Origin: Micractinium sp. NFX-FRZ
Lineage: Eukaryota > Chlorophyta > Trebouxiophyceae > Chlorellales > Chlorellaceae
Reading direction: 5' to 3'
Length of the DNA stretch: 64,000 nucleotides
Assembly (NCBI GenBank): GCA_029339195.1
Contig: JAPTJF010000105.1
Location: forward strand, 1 to 64,000
Under the pieces are notes generated by a model. That model worked only from the letters and a program-made list of their open reading frames with translations. It did no database searches and had not been told where the DNA came from. A program made the translations under genes and the position numbers. Positions 1 to 11,502 of the stretch are shown in pieces. Positions within the stretch are counted from its first letter, which is position 1. Each line of letters opens with the position of its first letter.

Positions 1-556
1 GTGATCTGACCTGCGGGGCGCTCCTGCGATGGGTGTGCGTGTGCTAGTGTGCCTCCAGCCTCCTGTTGCCTCCAGCCTCCTGTGCCACCACTCCCCTGCC
101 TCCCCCTCCTCCCGCCACTGTCCCTACACCGCCCGTCCTTCCGCCACTGCCGCATGCCTCTCAGCTTCCCATGTCGACACGTGCAGCAGCGTGAAACGCG
201 GCATAACTCCCACGCAGCTCTCCAACCTGCGGCAAACAGCGCCCACACGATGCATCCTGGGCTAGCCATGCACCAGGTTATGTCGTTGCCTGCGCCCGCC
301 GCCCACCTGTGCCGCCCACCTGTGCCGCCCACCCGTGCCGCCTGCCGCTGCGCCCGCTGCCCACCTGTTCCGCCCACCTGTGCTGCCCACCTGTGCCGCC
401 TGCCACTGCCTGCATGGACGCATTGCATCGCTGCAGTGGTCCCCCCCAAAAGCATGGTCGACAGGTGAGCCCTTGCTGCCATACATGAGGCTGGGCCCCT
501 CTGGCCCGCCTCCCCGTTGGGTGCTCATCGCTGTTCTTTCCCCCCAAACCCTGCAG

Positions 557-1790
557 GCCGGGCACCCAGCAGGGAGGCGGGCTCTGCCGCTGCCGCTGCC
601 GCCGTGGGCGGCAGCCGCAAGCGCAGCGCCAGCTCCGAGCCGCAGGCCGAGGCCAGCCAGGTGAGCGGGCTGGGACGTTTATCACTAATGGTTGCACCAG
701 CACATCCTGCGTTCAAGCCAGCAACACATGTGCATGCAGGGTACGGCAGGTGAAGCGGGGGTGTGCCTGCAGGCCTGTGCTCGTCCCGTACACAGCCAAG
801 GAAGCTGCCTGCTTTGCTCATAAAATCTTTGGCCAGTGGGATCAGTCCAAGCCTCACTCAAGTCTTTGGTCCTTCCCTCCCACCTGCTCCATGCCTGCAG
901 GCAGAGAGCAGCGGTGCCGGAGGTGCAGCTGCTGGGGGTGAACAGCTGGTGAGCAAGTTGCTATTGTATGCTTCCCGCCGCCAACTGGCAGCTGCACACG
1001 TCATGTGGGCGCTGCATGCGCAACAGCAGTCGGCACCCTGCCAGCACCCTGCCAGCGCTGCCAGCGCTGCTTCCAGCACAGGGCTGGACAGGCACGGCCG
1101 CCCTCAAAATGCAGAGGCTCCCCAGGCGTTCTGGTGGCCTGGCAGGAACCCGAAACGCAATCCCCTCCCGCGCACCCCTCCCCGCAGGAGTTTGTCGTGC
1201 GGCGCGCCCCGGGCAGCACCGGCGCGGTCTACACCAAGTTTGGTCCCGAGTGGGGCGGCTTCAACAATCACGTGGCCCTTGTGCTGGCCCCACTTGTAAG
1301 CCTCGACCCCGCGGTCCCAGCCTGCAGCCTGGAGGCCGCGGCCCGGGCAAGCCCCACCGGCATGCTGGGCCGCTCCGGCAGCCACGCCACGGCGGAGAGC
1401 GACGCAGTGCGCGCCGCTGCCCAGCACGACCCACGGCTGCAGCAGTCCCTGCGCTTGGTAGACACGGTCATCGAGCTGTCAGGAGGCAGCGTGTGGGAGG
1501 CGCCCGCCTCCCCCGGCTTTATGACGGGGTACGCCTCCGCCGCCGCCGGCGAGCCCCGCCTCGACTGCCAGCGCATGCACACGCACGGCGTGGGCGCCAC
1601 CTTTTGGACCGAGGATGGCAAACCGCGGGCAGGAGGTTGCACACAGCACATCACCTCCTTGCAGGTGGTACAAGTGTTCGCAAACCCAGACCAACAGTGT
1701 TCTTCAACACTCACAATATGGGAACTAGGCTCGCCCCGTTGGGGCGCACATTCGGGTGAATGGGCTGCAGCGGGGAGTTGTGGTCGGTAA
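557..1790 (+). CDS. Unrecognised gene, 3' part (5' end not resolved)
   Basis: I do not recognise the product. Three exons join in phase: 557-660 (cag acceptor, gtgagc donor), 901-948 (gtgagc donor) and 1188-1790, ending in TAA at 1788-1790. The first two encode an Ala/Ser-rich linker with a basic SRKRSASS patch. The last exon is well-composed coding sequence containing EFVVRRAPGSTGAVYTKFGP and later MHTHGVGATFWTEDGKP. A possible gtaagc donor at 1297 could split the last exon, but the frame stays open for 490 bases beyond it with protein-like composition, so I kept it whole. No convincing start codon joins in phase, so the gene probably begins left of the window or in an unrecognised exon between 1 and 550. 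Bases 290-412 hold degenerate repeats of an about 17-base cacctgtgccgcc-type unit, probably intronic. Confidence 0.45.
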
Positions 1791-2658
1791 TGGACGGCAC
1801 GGCCTCATTACTCCCCGTTACACAAAGTAAGCACGAGCCAAATGTATGGTTTGGAACGGGGGTTATGGGGGAAATGGCGGCTGCACCGGGTCCAGCTGAG
1901 GCTGCCTAGGCCTCCCATTAGTGCTCAGGTGATTGGAAATTTCGCTAGCATTACTTCTCATAAAACGCCCCTTTTCTTTTCGTATAGTAATTTGTAGTGC
2001 CGGGTGGCGCTGGGTTGACTCAACAGGGATGTGGGAGCTGGTTGCAACATTGACCCAGCGCCACCCGGGTGGCTGGCAGGGCCCTGCACCCCACCCTTGA
2101 CCCGACGTAGCGCGAAGCTGCAACCGCTGATGGCGGGCACGCTACAACCCACCCATCATGTTGTATGTTTTGTGCCAGCATTAGGGGCCACTGCAGCCAG
2201 GACGTAGTGAGGCCTGCATTCCAGCAGAGGCGCGCGTCGCATCCACAGCTAGTGCCTGCGCGGTGCTCTTACGTCTGCTTGTAGTGCGACGCAAGGCATG
2301 GCGGTGCATGGGATATAGGGGACCAAGCGGGGAATGCAGTGCGCACAGGGCATATCAATGGCGGGGGCAGGCACAGCAGTGCAGATCACATGGCGCCAGG
2401 ATGAGTACGAGGCGTGTCAGGTTCCGCTTGCTGGGTGCTGGAGGCCATGGCCAGTTGGTTGGCGTTGTGTAGAGGGCAACACGGGACGAAGTGTCAACCA
2501 AAGTGGATGTGGGGGAAGGACGCACTGAATGCTCCACAGCAAGCACAAAGTGGGGGCACGGCGGCACGCCCACGCAGGCAGTGCCAGGTGTAATGATGCA
2601 GCGAGCACGGGTCTGCCGGATGCGTGTCGTGACTGCTGGCTGGCTGCCATGCGTGCAC
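1791..2658. other. Convergent 3' region
   Basis: No convincing gene is visible. This segment separates the stop codons of the left-hand gene and the minus-strand amino-acid transporter, so it should hold both 3' UTRs. It includes a locally AT-richer patch near 1930-1990 and a perfect inverted repeat. Confidence 0.5.
2000..2068. repeat. 16-bp perfect inverted repeat
   Basis: The arm ccgggtggcgctgggt (2000-2015) is matched exactly by its reverse complement at 2053-2068, with 37 bases between. It could form a stable stem in either 3' UTR of the converging genes. No terminal duplication or transposase marks it as a mobile element. Confidence 0.7.
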
Positions 2659-5600
2659 TCAGCGCAGCACAGCTCTGGCGATGGCCACAGCTGCCAGCAG
2701 CACCCCAAAGGAGAGGAGGAGGAGGCCGGTCGCACCGTGCCTGCTGCGCACCCGCCAGCCTGCCAAGCTGAGGGCCAGCACGCCAGGTAGGATGCAGGCA
2801 ATGGCGGCTCCGGTGCTGGCCCCCAGCAGCTCCAGAGGGGTCCACACAGAGGGTGCCTGCAGCGGCGGTGGTAGCCGCGAGAAGAGGGGGAGGCGCTTAG
2901 GGAGGAGGGAAGGCAGGCGCGCAGCTGCTGAGAAGATGAGGTAGAAGGGCAGCACGAACAAGCATGGTGCCTGCCAGCGGGATGGGATGTGACGTGGCGC
3001 ACAGTTCGGCGGCGCTGGCAGCGATGCGCAGCGCAGCTCCCAACCTTGCATCCTCCCCTCGCCCACACGCGTACCGCTATGGCCAGCAAGCAGGCGCCCG
3101 CCAGGGCAGAGAGCGTCACAGCATGTGACCTCCACCCCTGCAGCTCCCCTCCCTGCAGGGCGGGCCACAGGCGGCGCTCGGCAGGTTATGAAGCAGGCAC
3201 AGGAGCGCTGCCTCTTGAGGGCACGCGCCTGTATGACGGGATAGGCCCCCCAACCAGCACAGTCCTGCCTCCCCGCCGGCAGCAGGTCCCGCTGTGTCGC
3301 CCTCCCGCACGTCTGCGCCTGCCCACCAGGCTGCCGGCTTGCCTGGCTCCGGTGCGACCCGTTGAGCCACCCAAGGCTGGCCAGGCTGTCACGCAGGGAC
3401 TGCATCTGCAGGGCAGTAGACAGAGAGGGGGCAGCACGTGCAGGTAACCAAATAGGCTGGCCTGGCGCGGGGCGGCCGTGCTGCACAGCAGTGTTTTGAG
3501 TGGCCCAACCCACATAAGCTGGTGTGGCGCGGGCAGCAGCACAGGCACGTGGGCCTCATCAGCAAAGCATGGGGGCGGCAACGTGCCTGCAGCGGCAGCG
3601 CGGCGAGTAGCGACAGCAGGTAGGCGCTGCGCGTGCCCAGTGCCAGGCTGGCCGCCAGCTGGCCGTGCTGCTTGTGCAGCAGCTGCCTGCATGTAGGGAG
3701 CAGGGGCACAAACTTGTTGGCGAGGGAATGCAGGTCCGTGCGCAGCCCCTTGCTCCAGGCTGTGTGGCCTGGCCAGTCGGCAGGAGGCCATCATCCCGCA
3801 ACAGAGGCCGTGTGCCTGCCCCACACGCCCAACATGCAACACTGCTTGCGGGGCGGTACCGCATTCACTGCCGCCTGCCCCCTCCCCAGCACCCTGGCAT
3901 TGCGTCCTATGCCCACCTGATCTGCTGCACGCTAAAGTTGCTCAGCACGTTGTCTTGGATGTCTGAGCCAAACACAGGCTGGCTGCCCAGCGCCAGCGCC
4001 AGCATGACCGCCAGGGCAACGGCCAAGGCAAAGCCTGCAAGGGGAGGGGAGCGGGCACTTTGCCAGTGAGGCGCCGCCTGCGTCGCCTTCAGGTGCTGTT
4101 TGCTGGCCATCCCTGCCTGCAGCGTATGAGGGTGATGTGCTTCGGGGAGATGTACAATCACAGCCACAGAAGCTGCCGACATAGCCGCCATTTTTGTGCC
4201 AACGCCGATGCATGCGGCCCCACATGCCCTGCACCGACGGTGGCAGCGCTGAAGGCGGCCCGTGCCTGCAACCCGAGCCATGCGGCGTGGCGATGCCGGC
4301 AGCTCCAACCGCTGCACGGCCGGAAGGAATGCCACCTGGCACCTGCAGCCTTGGTGTGGTAGCAATGAGGCAGGCGCTGCCACTCCACCGCCGATGCTCC
4401 AGGCATGGGGCGCGGGCAAGAAGTGGAAGAGGCACACACACAGCAGAGCCCGAAGCAATCTGGGGCTGTGCAGCTGCAGCAAGCGGGTGTCCTCTGCCAC
4501 CGCAACTGGACACTGCGCCCACCAGCCCCGCCCAGCCAGCACCAAGCTGTGGGCCCTCACCCCACGCCCAAGCGGCCCACGCAGCTGCTCACAGGCAGGC
4601 CACGAGGATGACGCCCAGAATCCCCACCGCTTCCGCCGCCGCCCGCTGCCAGGACCGTCCCTCCAGTAGCTCTGGCGCGGGCCAGGGGCGAAGGCCGTGC
4701 GCCTCCCCCTTTAGTTCCAGCACTGCCGCCAGGTAGAAGGTGGCTACCGCCCACACTGCCACTGCCGCCGTGCCCAGCACGCTGGCGGCGGTGCTGCTGC
4801 GCAGGCGCCTGCAGGACAAGCGTGGGGCCGAACAGCAGGCAGGCAAAGGGTTTAGTGGGCAGGCGACTGCAGGCCACCGGCAGGAGGCAGGAGTTGTGGC
4901 AGCGAGGCGACAACAGCGACGTGCTGCGGTCCAGCTGTCAGCCTGCCGAGAGGCATGCCCGGCCCTTGACGCTGATACCTCCCAGCCCTGCCTGGTGGTC
5001 AGGAGTGGCGCCAGGATCACTAGTGACATAGCCGCCAGCATGGCGGGCCGGCGGCGCAGCAGGGGCTCCAGCCAGGCGGGGGCGGCGCCGGCGTCGCAGG
5101 CGAGCAAGTCGCCGGCTGCGACGATGTGAACCGCCAGCAAGCCTGCAGCGGGTGCGAGGGGATTGGGGGAGGAGGGGAGGGGGAGCTCTGCATCCCAGTC
5201 GGCCAAGCCACCGCAGGCAGGACCAGCAGCCACAGAACCAGCACCGCCTCAAGCGGCGGCATGCTCTGCACAGATCGCCGCCAATGCAATCCCCCGGCAG
5301 TGCCCTTTGTTCCCACAAGGCTAGGCGCCCTCCTCACCCAGGCTGTTGCCTGCCGCAGCAACGTCCAGCGCCCGCGCTGCCCGGGGCCCCAGCTGCGCTG
5401 CCAGCACGCCAGCGTAGGTGGCCTGCCCCGTGGCTCGTGCACCGCCAGCCAGGCAGCGGCAGGCTAGGTGAGTGAGCGCTGCCGCAGCCAGGCAGGCGGC
5501 CGTGGCGGGGACGGCGCCCAGCAGATAGAAAGCACGGGGCAGTGCCACGAGCGCCACTCCGACCATGCGTGTGGACAGGGAGAGCGCGCATTCTGCGGGG

Positions 5601-6259
5601 CAGGCGGAGTATGGGAGAGCACAACTCAGATGGGCACTGGGTGGTCGAGTGCGGCATTTCAAGCACACAGTTCTGGGCAGGTGGATGGGAGGAGGGCAGG
5701 GACAGGCGGGACCCCACCCCGCCCCGCCCCGCTTGCCTGCTGTCCCCTTGTACTGAATGGGCTCGTGCTGGTCCAGCAGCGGCAGCAGCTCCTCCAGAAG
5801 CGGCGCATCGGTGAGGCTGGTTGGAAGGGGAAGGCGGGGGGGCGGCAGTGAAGGCGGGCACACATCAACCGCAGGTGTGAAGGCGTCCAGGGCAGCTCCC
5901 CCCAGCACCACGCAATGTGAGCGCTTTGACAAAAGGGCCGGCTTCTTTATTTGCCCGCCCTTGGAGGGCCACATGTCTCAGGCACCTTCCCACCTCGACT
6001 CTGGCCCCATGCTGACCGCCGTTTCTGCCCCTCCTGCCACTGGGCGGCGGGGCGGGGCAGCTGCCCAGCGGAGCGGCGTCCCAGGGGCCGCCCCGCCGCC
6101 TTGGACGGCGCTTGGCGCCGTGCTGGTGCCGGCCTCAGCGTCCGGGGGCTCAAGGGAGGCCTGGGCAGAGGCCAGGGCAGCCTCCCAGTACTCCTCCACC
6201 CGCCGCGCCTGGCGGCTGGCAAGCAGGGGGCCGCTAAACATCTGATGTTTGTGGCACAA
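2659..6259 (-). CDS. AAAP/SLC38-type amino-acid transporter
   Basis: Predicted membrane carrier of the amino acid/auxin permease (AAAP) superfamily, about 528 aa. Exons on the minus strand: 6259-5994, 5816-5737, 5592-5338, 5142-4992, 4808-4593, 4342-4266, 4034-3917, 3686-3587, 3405-3343, 3137-3075, 2856-2659. All ten junctions keep phase. Family landmarks are the first membrane helix with VGVALVALPRAFYLLG, AVHIVAAGDLLA, the loop QVAFLPAVQRLELPASPRRM, the SLC38-like FGSDIQDNVLSNFS, and the last helices ASTGAAIACILPG and GLLLLSFGVLLAAVAIA. The acidic, Ala-rich N-terminus is cytosolic by family rule. The next Met at 6241 is an alternative start. Introns 2, 4, 6, 8 and 9 begin with GC (first intron base at 5736, 4991, 4265, 3586 and 3342); GT alternatives break the frame or lose homology. 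Substrate and membrane are not predictable. Confidence 0.9.
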
Positions 6260-6576
6260 ACAGTGTAATTACTTTCCTAAAGACCGAAACTAAGATGAAG
6301 CCTTCAGCGTCACTGCATGCACACATGGCGCCACCTTGGAGTGCGCCCACTGCGCTGCGCCGCGAGGCGGCCCCGCCAGCTGGTCAGGGGACGCCCCTCC
6401 AGCTGGTCAGGGGACGCCCCGCCAGCTGGTCAGGGGACGCCCCCTGCCCATTTGATCGCTGGATTCTGCATTCAACTTCTCGTGGCTCCATATTCACTTA
6501 AAGCTCACTTAAAGCTCATCTCGAAACCCTTGAGTCGGTGTCGGACGACCCTGTCGGGTCCGAGACAGCCACAGCC
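6260..6576. promoter_or_regulatory. Divergent intergenic region (likely bidirectional promoter)
   Basis: The 317 bases separate the divergent start codons of the amino-acid transporter and the 250-aa helical protein, so both 5' UTRs and core promoters must lie here or in the adjacent exons. It contains three 23-bp repeats with CAGCTG cores (6375-6443) and a duplicated cacttaaagct (6495-6516). No TATA box is evident. Confidence 0.45.
6375..6443. repeat. Three tandem 23-bp units with CAGCTG (E-box) cores
   Basis: Units at 6375-6397, 6398-6420 and 6421-6443 differ only in the first base (g/t/g). Each carries the palindrome CCAGCTGG followed by tcaggggacgcccc. The position between two divergent genes suggests clustered transcription-factor sites; that role is inference. 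Confidence 0.75.
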
Positions 6577-9403
6577 ATGTTACAAGCATTGGCCGGCCAG
6601 CTAGCGGGACAGGTAGGCCTCCCACGCCAAATGCAGCTGCGACGCAAGCTCAGCGCAGGCCTCACAAACCCTCCGAGCCCAAAGCGCTTCACCGTGCTGT
6701 CCTTGAACCGCTCGTTCCCTCAGGCTCAGCCGATGCTGCGGGCGGCAGCTGCAGCCACTGCCACACGATTGGCGCCCGCCGCCGTGCAGCAGGTGGGTGG
6801 GCCTGTCGCTGGCGGTGCCGTCCCGCCACCTGGCTTTGGCAAATTGTGGCGCACACTTCACTGTGCTTTTCTCAGCGGCCTGCTGCTCCGCAGCTTATAA
6901 ATCCCCACCCCCAACACTTCAAAGCTGAATCCTGGGCCCACAGCATGCCTTCTAGCTCTGGGACTTACTTCCACCCCTCGAACCCTTCGCTCCCCTTTGT
7001 AGATTAGAACATGCATGACCCACCACAAGATGTGGACCAACCCCGAGCTTGGCAGCTTTGACCCCCGCCTGGTGGGGCCCGCCTCCACACTCAAAGCGCG
7101 CGCCGTGCTGCCCGTGGTGCGCCTGGGCTGCCGGTCACGGGGCTGGTGTGGAGTCTGCAGGGCAGCAGAGCCTTGGCAGTACGGCGGGCCCAGCCCACCC
7201 TCCCCCTTCTGCCTGCCACCCCCCGGGGGTGGGCCACTGGGCCCCTGCCAGCTCCTCCTGCCTACCGTGCGCAAGCCTACCCCTCCTCCCCTTCTCCTCC
7301 CCTCCTTTCTGCCTCTCCAAGGCCTTCCACTGCCCCCACCTGGCTGCCTCCCCCTCTGCATCCCGCGCCGCCACCCGCCCCAACTGCGCCCCCCCCGCTG
7401 CCCCACCCGCTCCCTCCCCCCGCCCCGGCAGGTGCACAGCGAGGACAACAAGGCCAGCGCCGGCGAGCAGCCGCACTCCCCCTATGCACAGGTGAGACGC
7501 CATCCCCCAGCCGGACTTCCCAGCAACCTTGAAAGCTCGGAGCTCGTGCCGCCGCACGCCGTGGTGCACCTCCGGTCGCTGAGCGTACGCCCGCATGCCC
7601 GGGCCGGCCCTTGCTCCCTCTCTGTCTGCCGCCTCAACTGGGCTGCTCCCCCTCCCCCTCCTGCCTGCGCCCCAAGGTGTTTGGCGGGCTGTGGCAGCAC
7701 GGCGATCCCCACAACGTCATATTCTCCGACGACCACTCCTCAATCACAAATGAGGTGGGGGGCTGGCAGGGATTGGGGGGGGCATAGAGGGAGGCGAGGA
7801 GGGAAGCCATTTCACGCCCTGCCCCACCCCCGCGCTTCACCCTGCCCCCCGAGTTCCCTGGCCCCGCACCGGCCGCTGCCCGCCCCCCCTCCCTGCAGGT
7901 GGAGAAGCTGCTGCAGGTGGCGCGAGAGCTGGGGGGCACAGAGGCGGTCCTCAAGGTGAGCCGCAGGTTGTGTGTCCCTCCTGGGTTGTGTGTGCCCCTC
8001 CTGGGTTGTGCCCCTCATGGGTTGCGCCCCTCATGGGTTGTGCCCCTTACGTGGGTTGTGCCCCTTACGTGGGTTGCCCCCATGGGTTGGCAAGGCGCGC
8101 AAGCATGCCCTGGCGCCGGCGGCGGGCCTTGCCCACCTGCCCGCCCCGCCTGCCTGGCCGGCATGCGGTCCAGTGAGCCCCAGCGGGCCCCGAGTGACCC
8201 ACCCCCCTCCCTCTCTTGCTCGCGTCACGTCACCGCAGGTGGTGGAGCAGTTTGGTGAGGGCCCCGGCTGGAGCGAGATGAACGTGGCCACCGCCTTCCG
8301 CTGCCTGGCGGTGGCGGCGGCAAGCATGCCGGACGCGCAAGTCGAGGAGCAGGTGGGCGGTCTGGTGCTGCTGTTCTGCCGGGTTGTGGCAGTGCACATG
8401 CAACCTGGGGCCAGAGTTGGTGGGTTGACTGCTGGGATGGACAGGCGGGTATGCAGGGACGGGCGGGGCAGGGCAGTGTGCTCGGCGGTGGGGCAGGAGG
8501 GGCGCCACTCCCTGCAGGCCCTGGCCACCCCTGCCCCTTTAGACCTTCTTTCTACCCTAAGTGCAGTGATCCCCCAAGCTGCTTCTCCCTTCACACTGCC
8601 GACGCTCCCCGCCCCCCCTCCTCCCCCCTCGCTGCCTGCAGGTCCTGGCCCATCCCTGCTTCCAGCGCCTGGTGGCGTCCGCCCACAAGCTGGCCTTCAA
8701 CATGAACGATGTCGAGCTGGGGGAGGTGGCGCGCGCCTGCGCCGACCTGCGCTACCAAGACAGCCCCCTGGCCGCCCAGGTGTGCTGAGCTGGCGAGCTC
8801 ATCAGCTGGATGCCCAGGCGTGCTGAGCTGGCTGCCCACAAGCCCTCAGTCGGCCCACGTGCATATGCCCGTCCCAGCCAAGCATACGCACACGGCCCGC
8901 CTGCCCGCCGCTGGTCCGGCCAGCAAGCTGGCGGTGGCGGGTGCATCCTCCTGCAGTCCCGCGCGGACCCACACACCCTGGCAAGGCAGCCAGCTGACAT
9001 GCAAGCCTGCTCAGGCAGCTAGCGCACAGGCCCACAGGCCCAGCAGCCAGGCAGATCAACTGCACGTGCAGCTGCCGCCTGCCCAGCTGCCAGGCATGCG
9101 GCGGCTACAAGGCCCATACCGCCCAATCCGCACCTTCCCTGTGCATCACTGCACCTCTGCTGCCCCTCCGAACCCCGCCTTTCCATCCGGCATTTCCGCC
9201 CTCCCATGCAAACCCACAATTTTGATGAGTTTTGATGTCCGCCTCCCCAGCATCCTCCTCTGCCCCCTCCCGCTGCCGCTCCCCGCTCTCCCCCTGCCCC
9301 CCACACCTCCCGCCAGGTTCTGTGGCTGGAGCTGAACAGCGGGGGAGCTCTGTCGCCTCCTGAAGGTACCACGACCGCAGAGTGCTTTGCCGGCGCCGTG
9401 TGA
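6577..9403 (+). CDS. Helical organelle-type protein, possibly FASTK/OPR-like
   Basis: Nine exons, all separated by phase-0 introns: 6577-6612, 6724-6792, 7003-7116, 7432-7491, 7677-7754, 7899-7955, 8239-8352, 8642-8779, 9317-9403; 250 aa. The N-terminus is Ala/Gln/Arg-rich and lacks acidic residues, fitting an organelle transit peptide. From about residue 95 it is alpha-helical: EKLLQVARELGGTEAVLK, then NVATAFRCLAVAAASM, then DVELGEVARACADLRYQDSP. These amphipathic pairs resemble the FASTK/octotricopeptide RNA-binding repeats common in green algae, but no complete repeat or RAP domain is present, so this is a weak call. If intron 8 is retained, translation ends two codons later (VC stop near 8785). 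Start chosen because it is the first ATG with an immediate in-phase donor. Confidence 0.55.
7977..8090. repeat. Degenerate tandem repeat in an intron
   Basis: About six copies of an 18-20-base unit related to cccctcatgggttgtg lie inside intron 6 of the 250-aa helical protein gene; two copies carry an inserted cgtg step (ttacgtgggttg). Confidence 0.7.
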
Positions 9404-10132
9404 CCAGACATGCATGGCTGTGTGACGTGCGGTCACCGCTGTGCACACATCATGCGGCGACGCCTCTGCCTATTTTACCTCCCGCGTTTTGCACCCCGCC
9501 CTCTCGTTTTCATGTTTCATTGCTCCCCTAGCTGTTTCATACACCGCCTTTCACTGTCGGCCGCCACTCTGTGCTTGTACCACTATTGAGTTTTCGTGGA
9601 TCGGTGCCCGGCACAGCCCGGCTATGTCGTGAGCCGCCAGGCCCGTTGGCCTTGGCCTGGCCCGCCTGGTACCACTCACGCCAGGCATGCCTTGCCACCC
9701 TAGGAAGCCCACATTCCAGCAGCGTCTTATATACCCAGCAAAACACTGAAGCCATTAGTTTGTATGCCCCCTTGGGAACTCGGCCCCCAGTTTTGGGGGG
9801 GCCCGGCCGCCCATTGTTGCCCCAAGCACGTGCTGCACCCCTGGCTCACCGCTGATTGTTGTTGCAGCCTCCGCTCTTCCCATGTAACTGGCGAGGAAAA
9901 GAGGGGCGTGGGAGCGCGGCCTGCCTGGGTGTGTGCACACGCCTGCTTGCCATGCGGCGGCGCCGGCGGCCCGGCGCCGCCTGCTGCCTGCTGCCAGGCG
10001 GCCTGTACTATAACTCAAGGGAGGACGGTCTTCGCCGACGTCCTTGCGAGCGCTTCATTACGCCGACGCACGCAACCTTAAAACGAGCACTTTTCCCGCT
10101 ACAAAAGCTGCTTCGGGCAGCAAGGCCGCACC
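9404..10132 (+). other. 3' UTR and intergenic spacer
   Basis: No gene is supported. The segment follows the TGA of the 250-aa protein and precedes the next plus-strand gene. A TGTAA at 9883-9887 could be the algal-type polyadenylation signal of the upstream gene, though it lies 480 bases past the stop. Confidence 0.4.
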
Positions 10133-11502
10133 ATGCTCGCGGGACGTCCTGCCGGCGGCTCCCTGAGATGCATGAGCGGGGCATCGCTCAAGAGCGTACA
10201 TGACTTTAACGGCCTGCCCGACAGCTGCACGTGCTGCGGAGGCTGGGAGAGTGGGGCCGCCGCCGCTCGCTCGGCGGTAAGGCGCACGCAGCCTCCTGCC
10301 GCCCCTCGCTGCTCTGCGCTCTCACAGCCCTGCACCCTTTACTGCGCTTTGCAGCCTCCACACCGAAGATATTCCTGTGTCTCATGCGTGCCCCCCTGGC
10401 AGGTGGGCCCGCTGCTGGCATTCCGTGGCGAGGCTGCCGCCCTGGAGGCCCCCTTTCGCGCTCGCTTCCATGCCACGAGGATGCCACAAGACCACCTCAC
10501 CCTGCTTGTCGTGCTTGGCTGCAACATCTTCCTTGCGCTCAAGATGGGCAGGCAGGCGCGGTGGACGGACGCGTGGCTGCTGCTGCTGGAGGTGGCCGCG
10601 GCTGCGGCGCTGCTGGCAGCCAGGCGCCGCCCGGCCTTCTACCTGCGCCACCGCTCCCTCCTGATCGGCGCCTTTGTGCCGCTGCACACATTTGTGAGCG
10701 CCCCTGGCTGGCTGGGCATCTTCTGCCTCCCATGCTCATTGGCTTCACTTCGGGCCTGGGAGGAGGGAGGGAGGGCATGCCAGGCGGAGACACCCAGCAA
10801 GACTCTCGGTGCCGTCAAGGCCCCCCGACTGCCCCACTGCAGCGGCACCCTGGGCAATTCTCCCCCCACCCTGCCTCCACCCCCGTCCCCGGCTTCCCTC
10901 CCGCCCCGCAGGTGATGACGCTCATCCAGCCCATCACCTTTTCCCCCACCTGCCAAGGCGCCTGGGCGGCCTGGTTTTGGTTCATGGAATCGTGGCACTC
11001 TCTAGTCCTGTGGAATGGCAGATTCATCTGTGACTTCCCCCTGCCCCTGCCACACATGCCGTGGGTGCTGGCAGCGGTGCTGTGCGTGGTGTGCCTGCCA
11101 GCACACCTGGCCCGGCGCCAACGCCTCGCGCTGCAGCTGTGCCCCGCAGCCAACGAGCGGTACAGCGGGGCAGCGCGGCTGGTGACTGCAGCAGTGGCCT
11201 GCGTGCTGCCGGCCCCGCTGGGCGGCCGCTTGATGGCAGTACGGCTCAGCGGTACCGCCTCGTTCTACCTCGTGAACATCGCCTGCCACCTGGCGCTCAG
11301 CGTGCTGGCACCCCTTGCCTTCCTGCACCGTCGAGAGTGGCTGCAGCGTCGAGATTATGCGCGGCAGCAGCACAGCAGGGCAGCTCTCGCCGGCCTGGCT
11401 GAGCGGCGGCAGCAGGCGGCGGGGCGTGCCGGCACGTGTGCACTGTGCGGGGCGCTCCTCTGGTCGGCGGCGAGCTGGCTGATCGGTGGCGGCGAGGCAT
11501 GA
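10133..11502 (+). CDS. Multi-pass membrane protein of unknown function
   Basis: Three exons, 10133-10276, 10403-10693 and 10912-11502, join at phase 0 and give 341 aa. The short N-terminal exon holds a Cys pair (DSCTCCGGWE). The rest shows about six or seven hydrophobic segments: LTLLVVLGCNIFLALKM, AWLLLLEVAAAAALLA, LIGAFVPLHTFVMTLIQP, a Trp-rich segment WAAWFWFMESWHS, WVLAAVLCVVCLPAHLA, VTAAVACVLPAPLG and FYLVNIACHLALSVLAPLAF, followed by a basic tail HRREWLQRRDYARQQ. I recognise no transporter or enzyme family. It looks like the lineage-specific membrane proteins common in chlorophytes. Introns are 126 and 218 bases with GT-AG ends. Start is the first in-frame ATG; an internal Met at residue 14 is possible. 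Confidence 0.65.
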
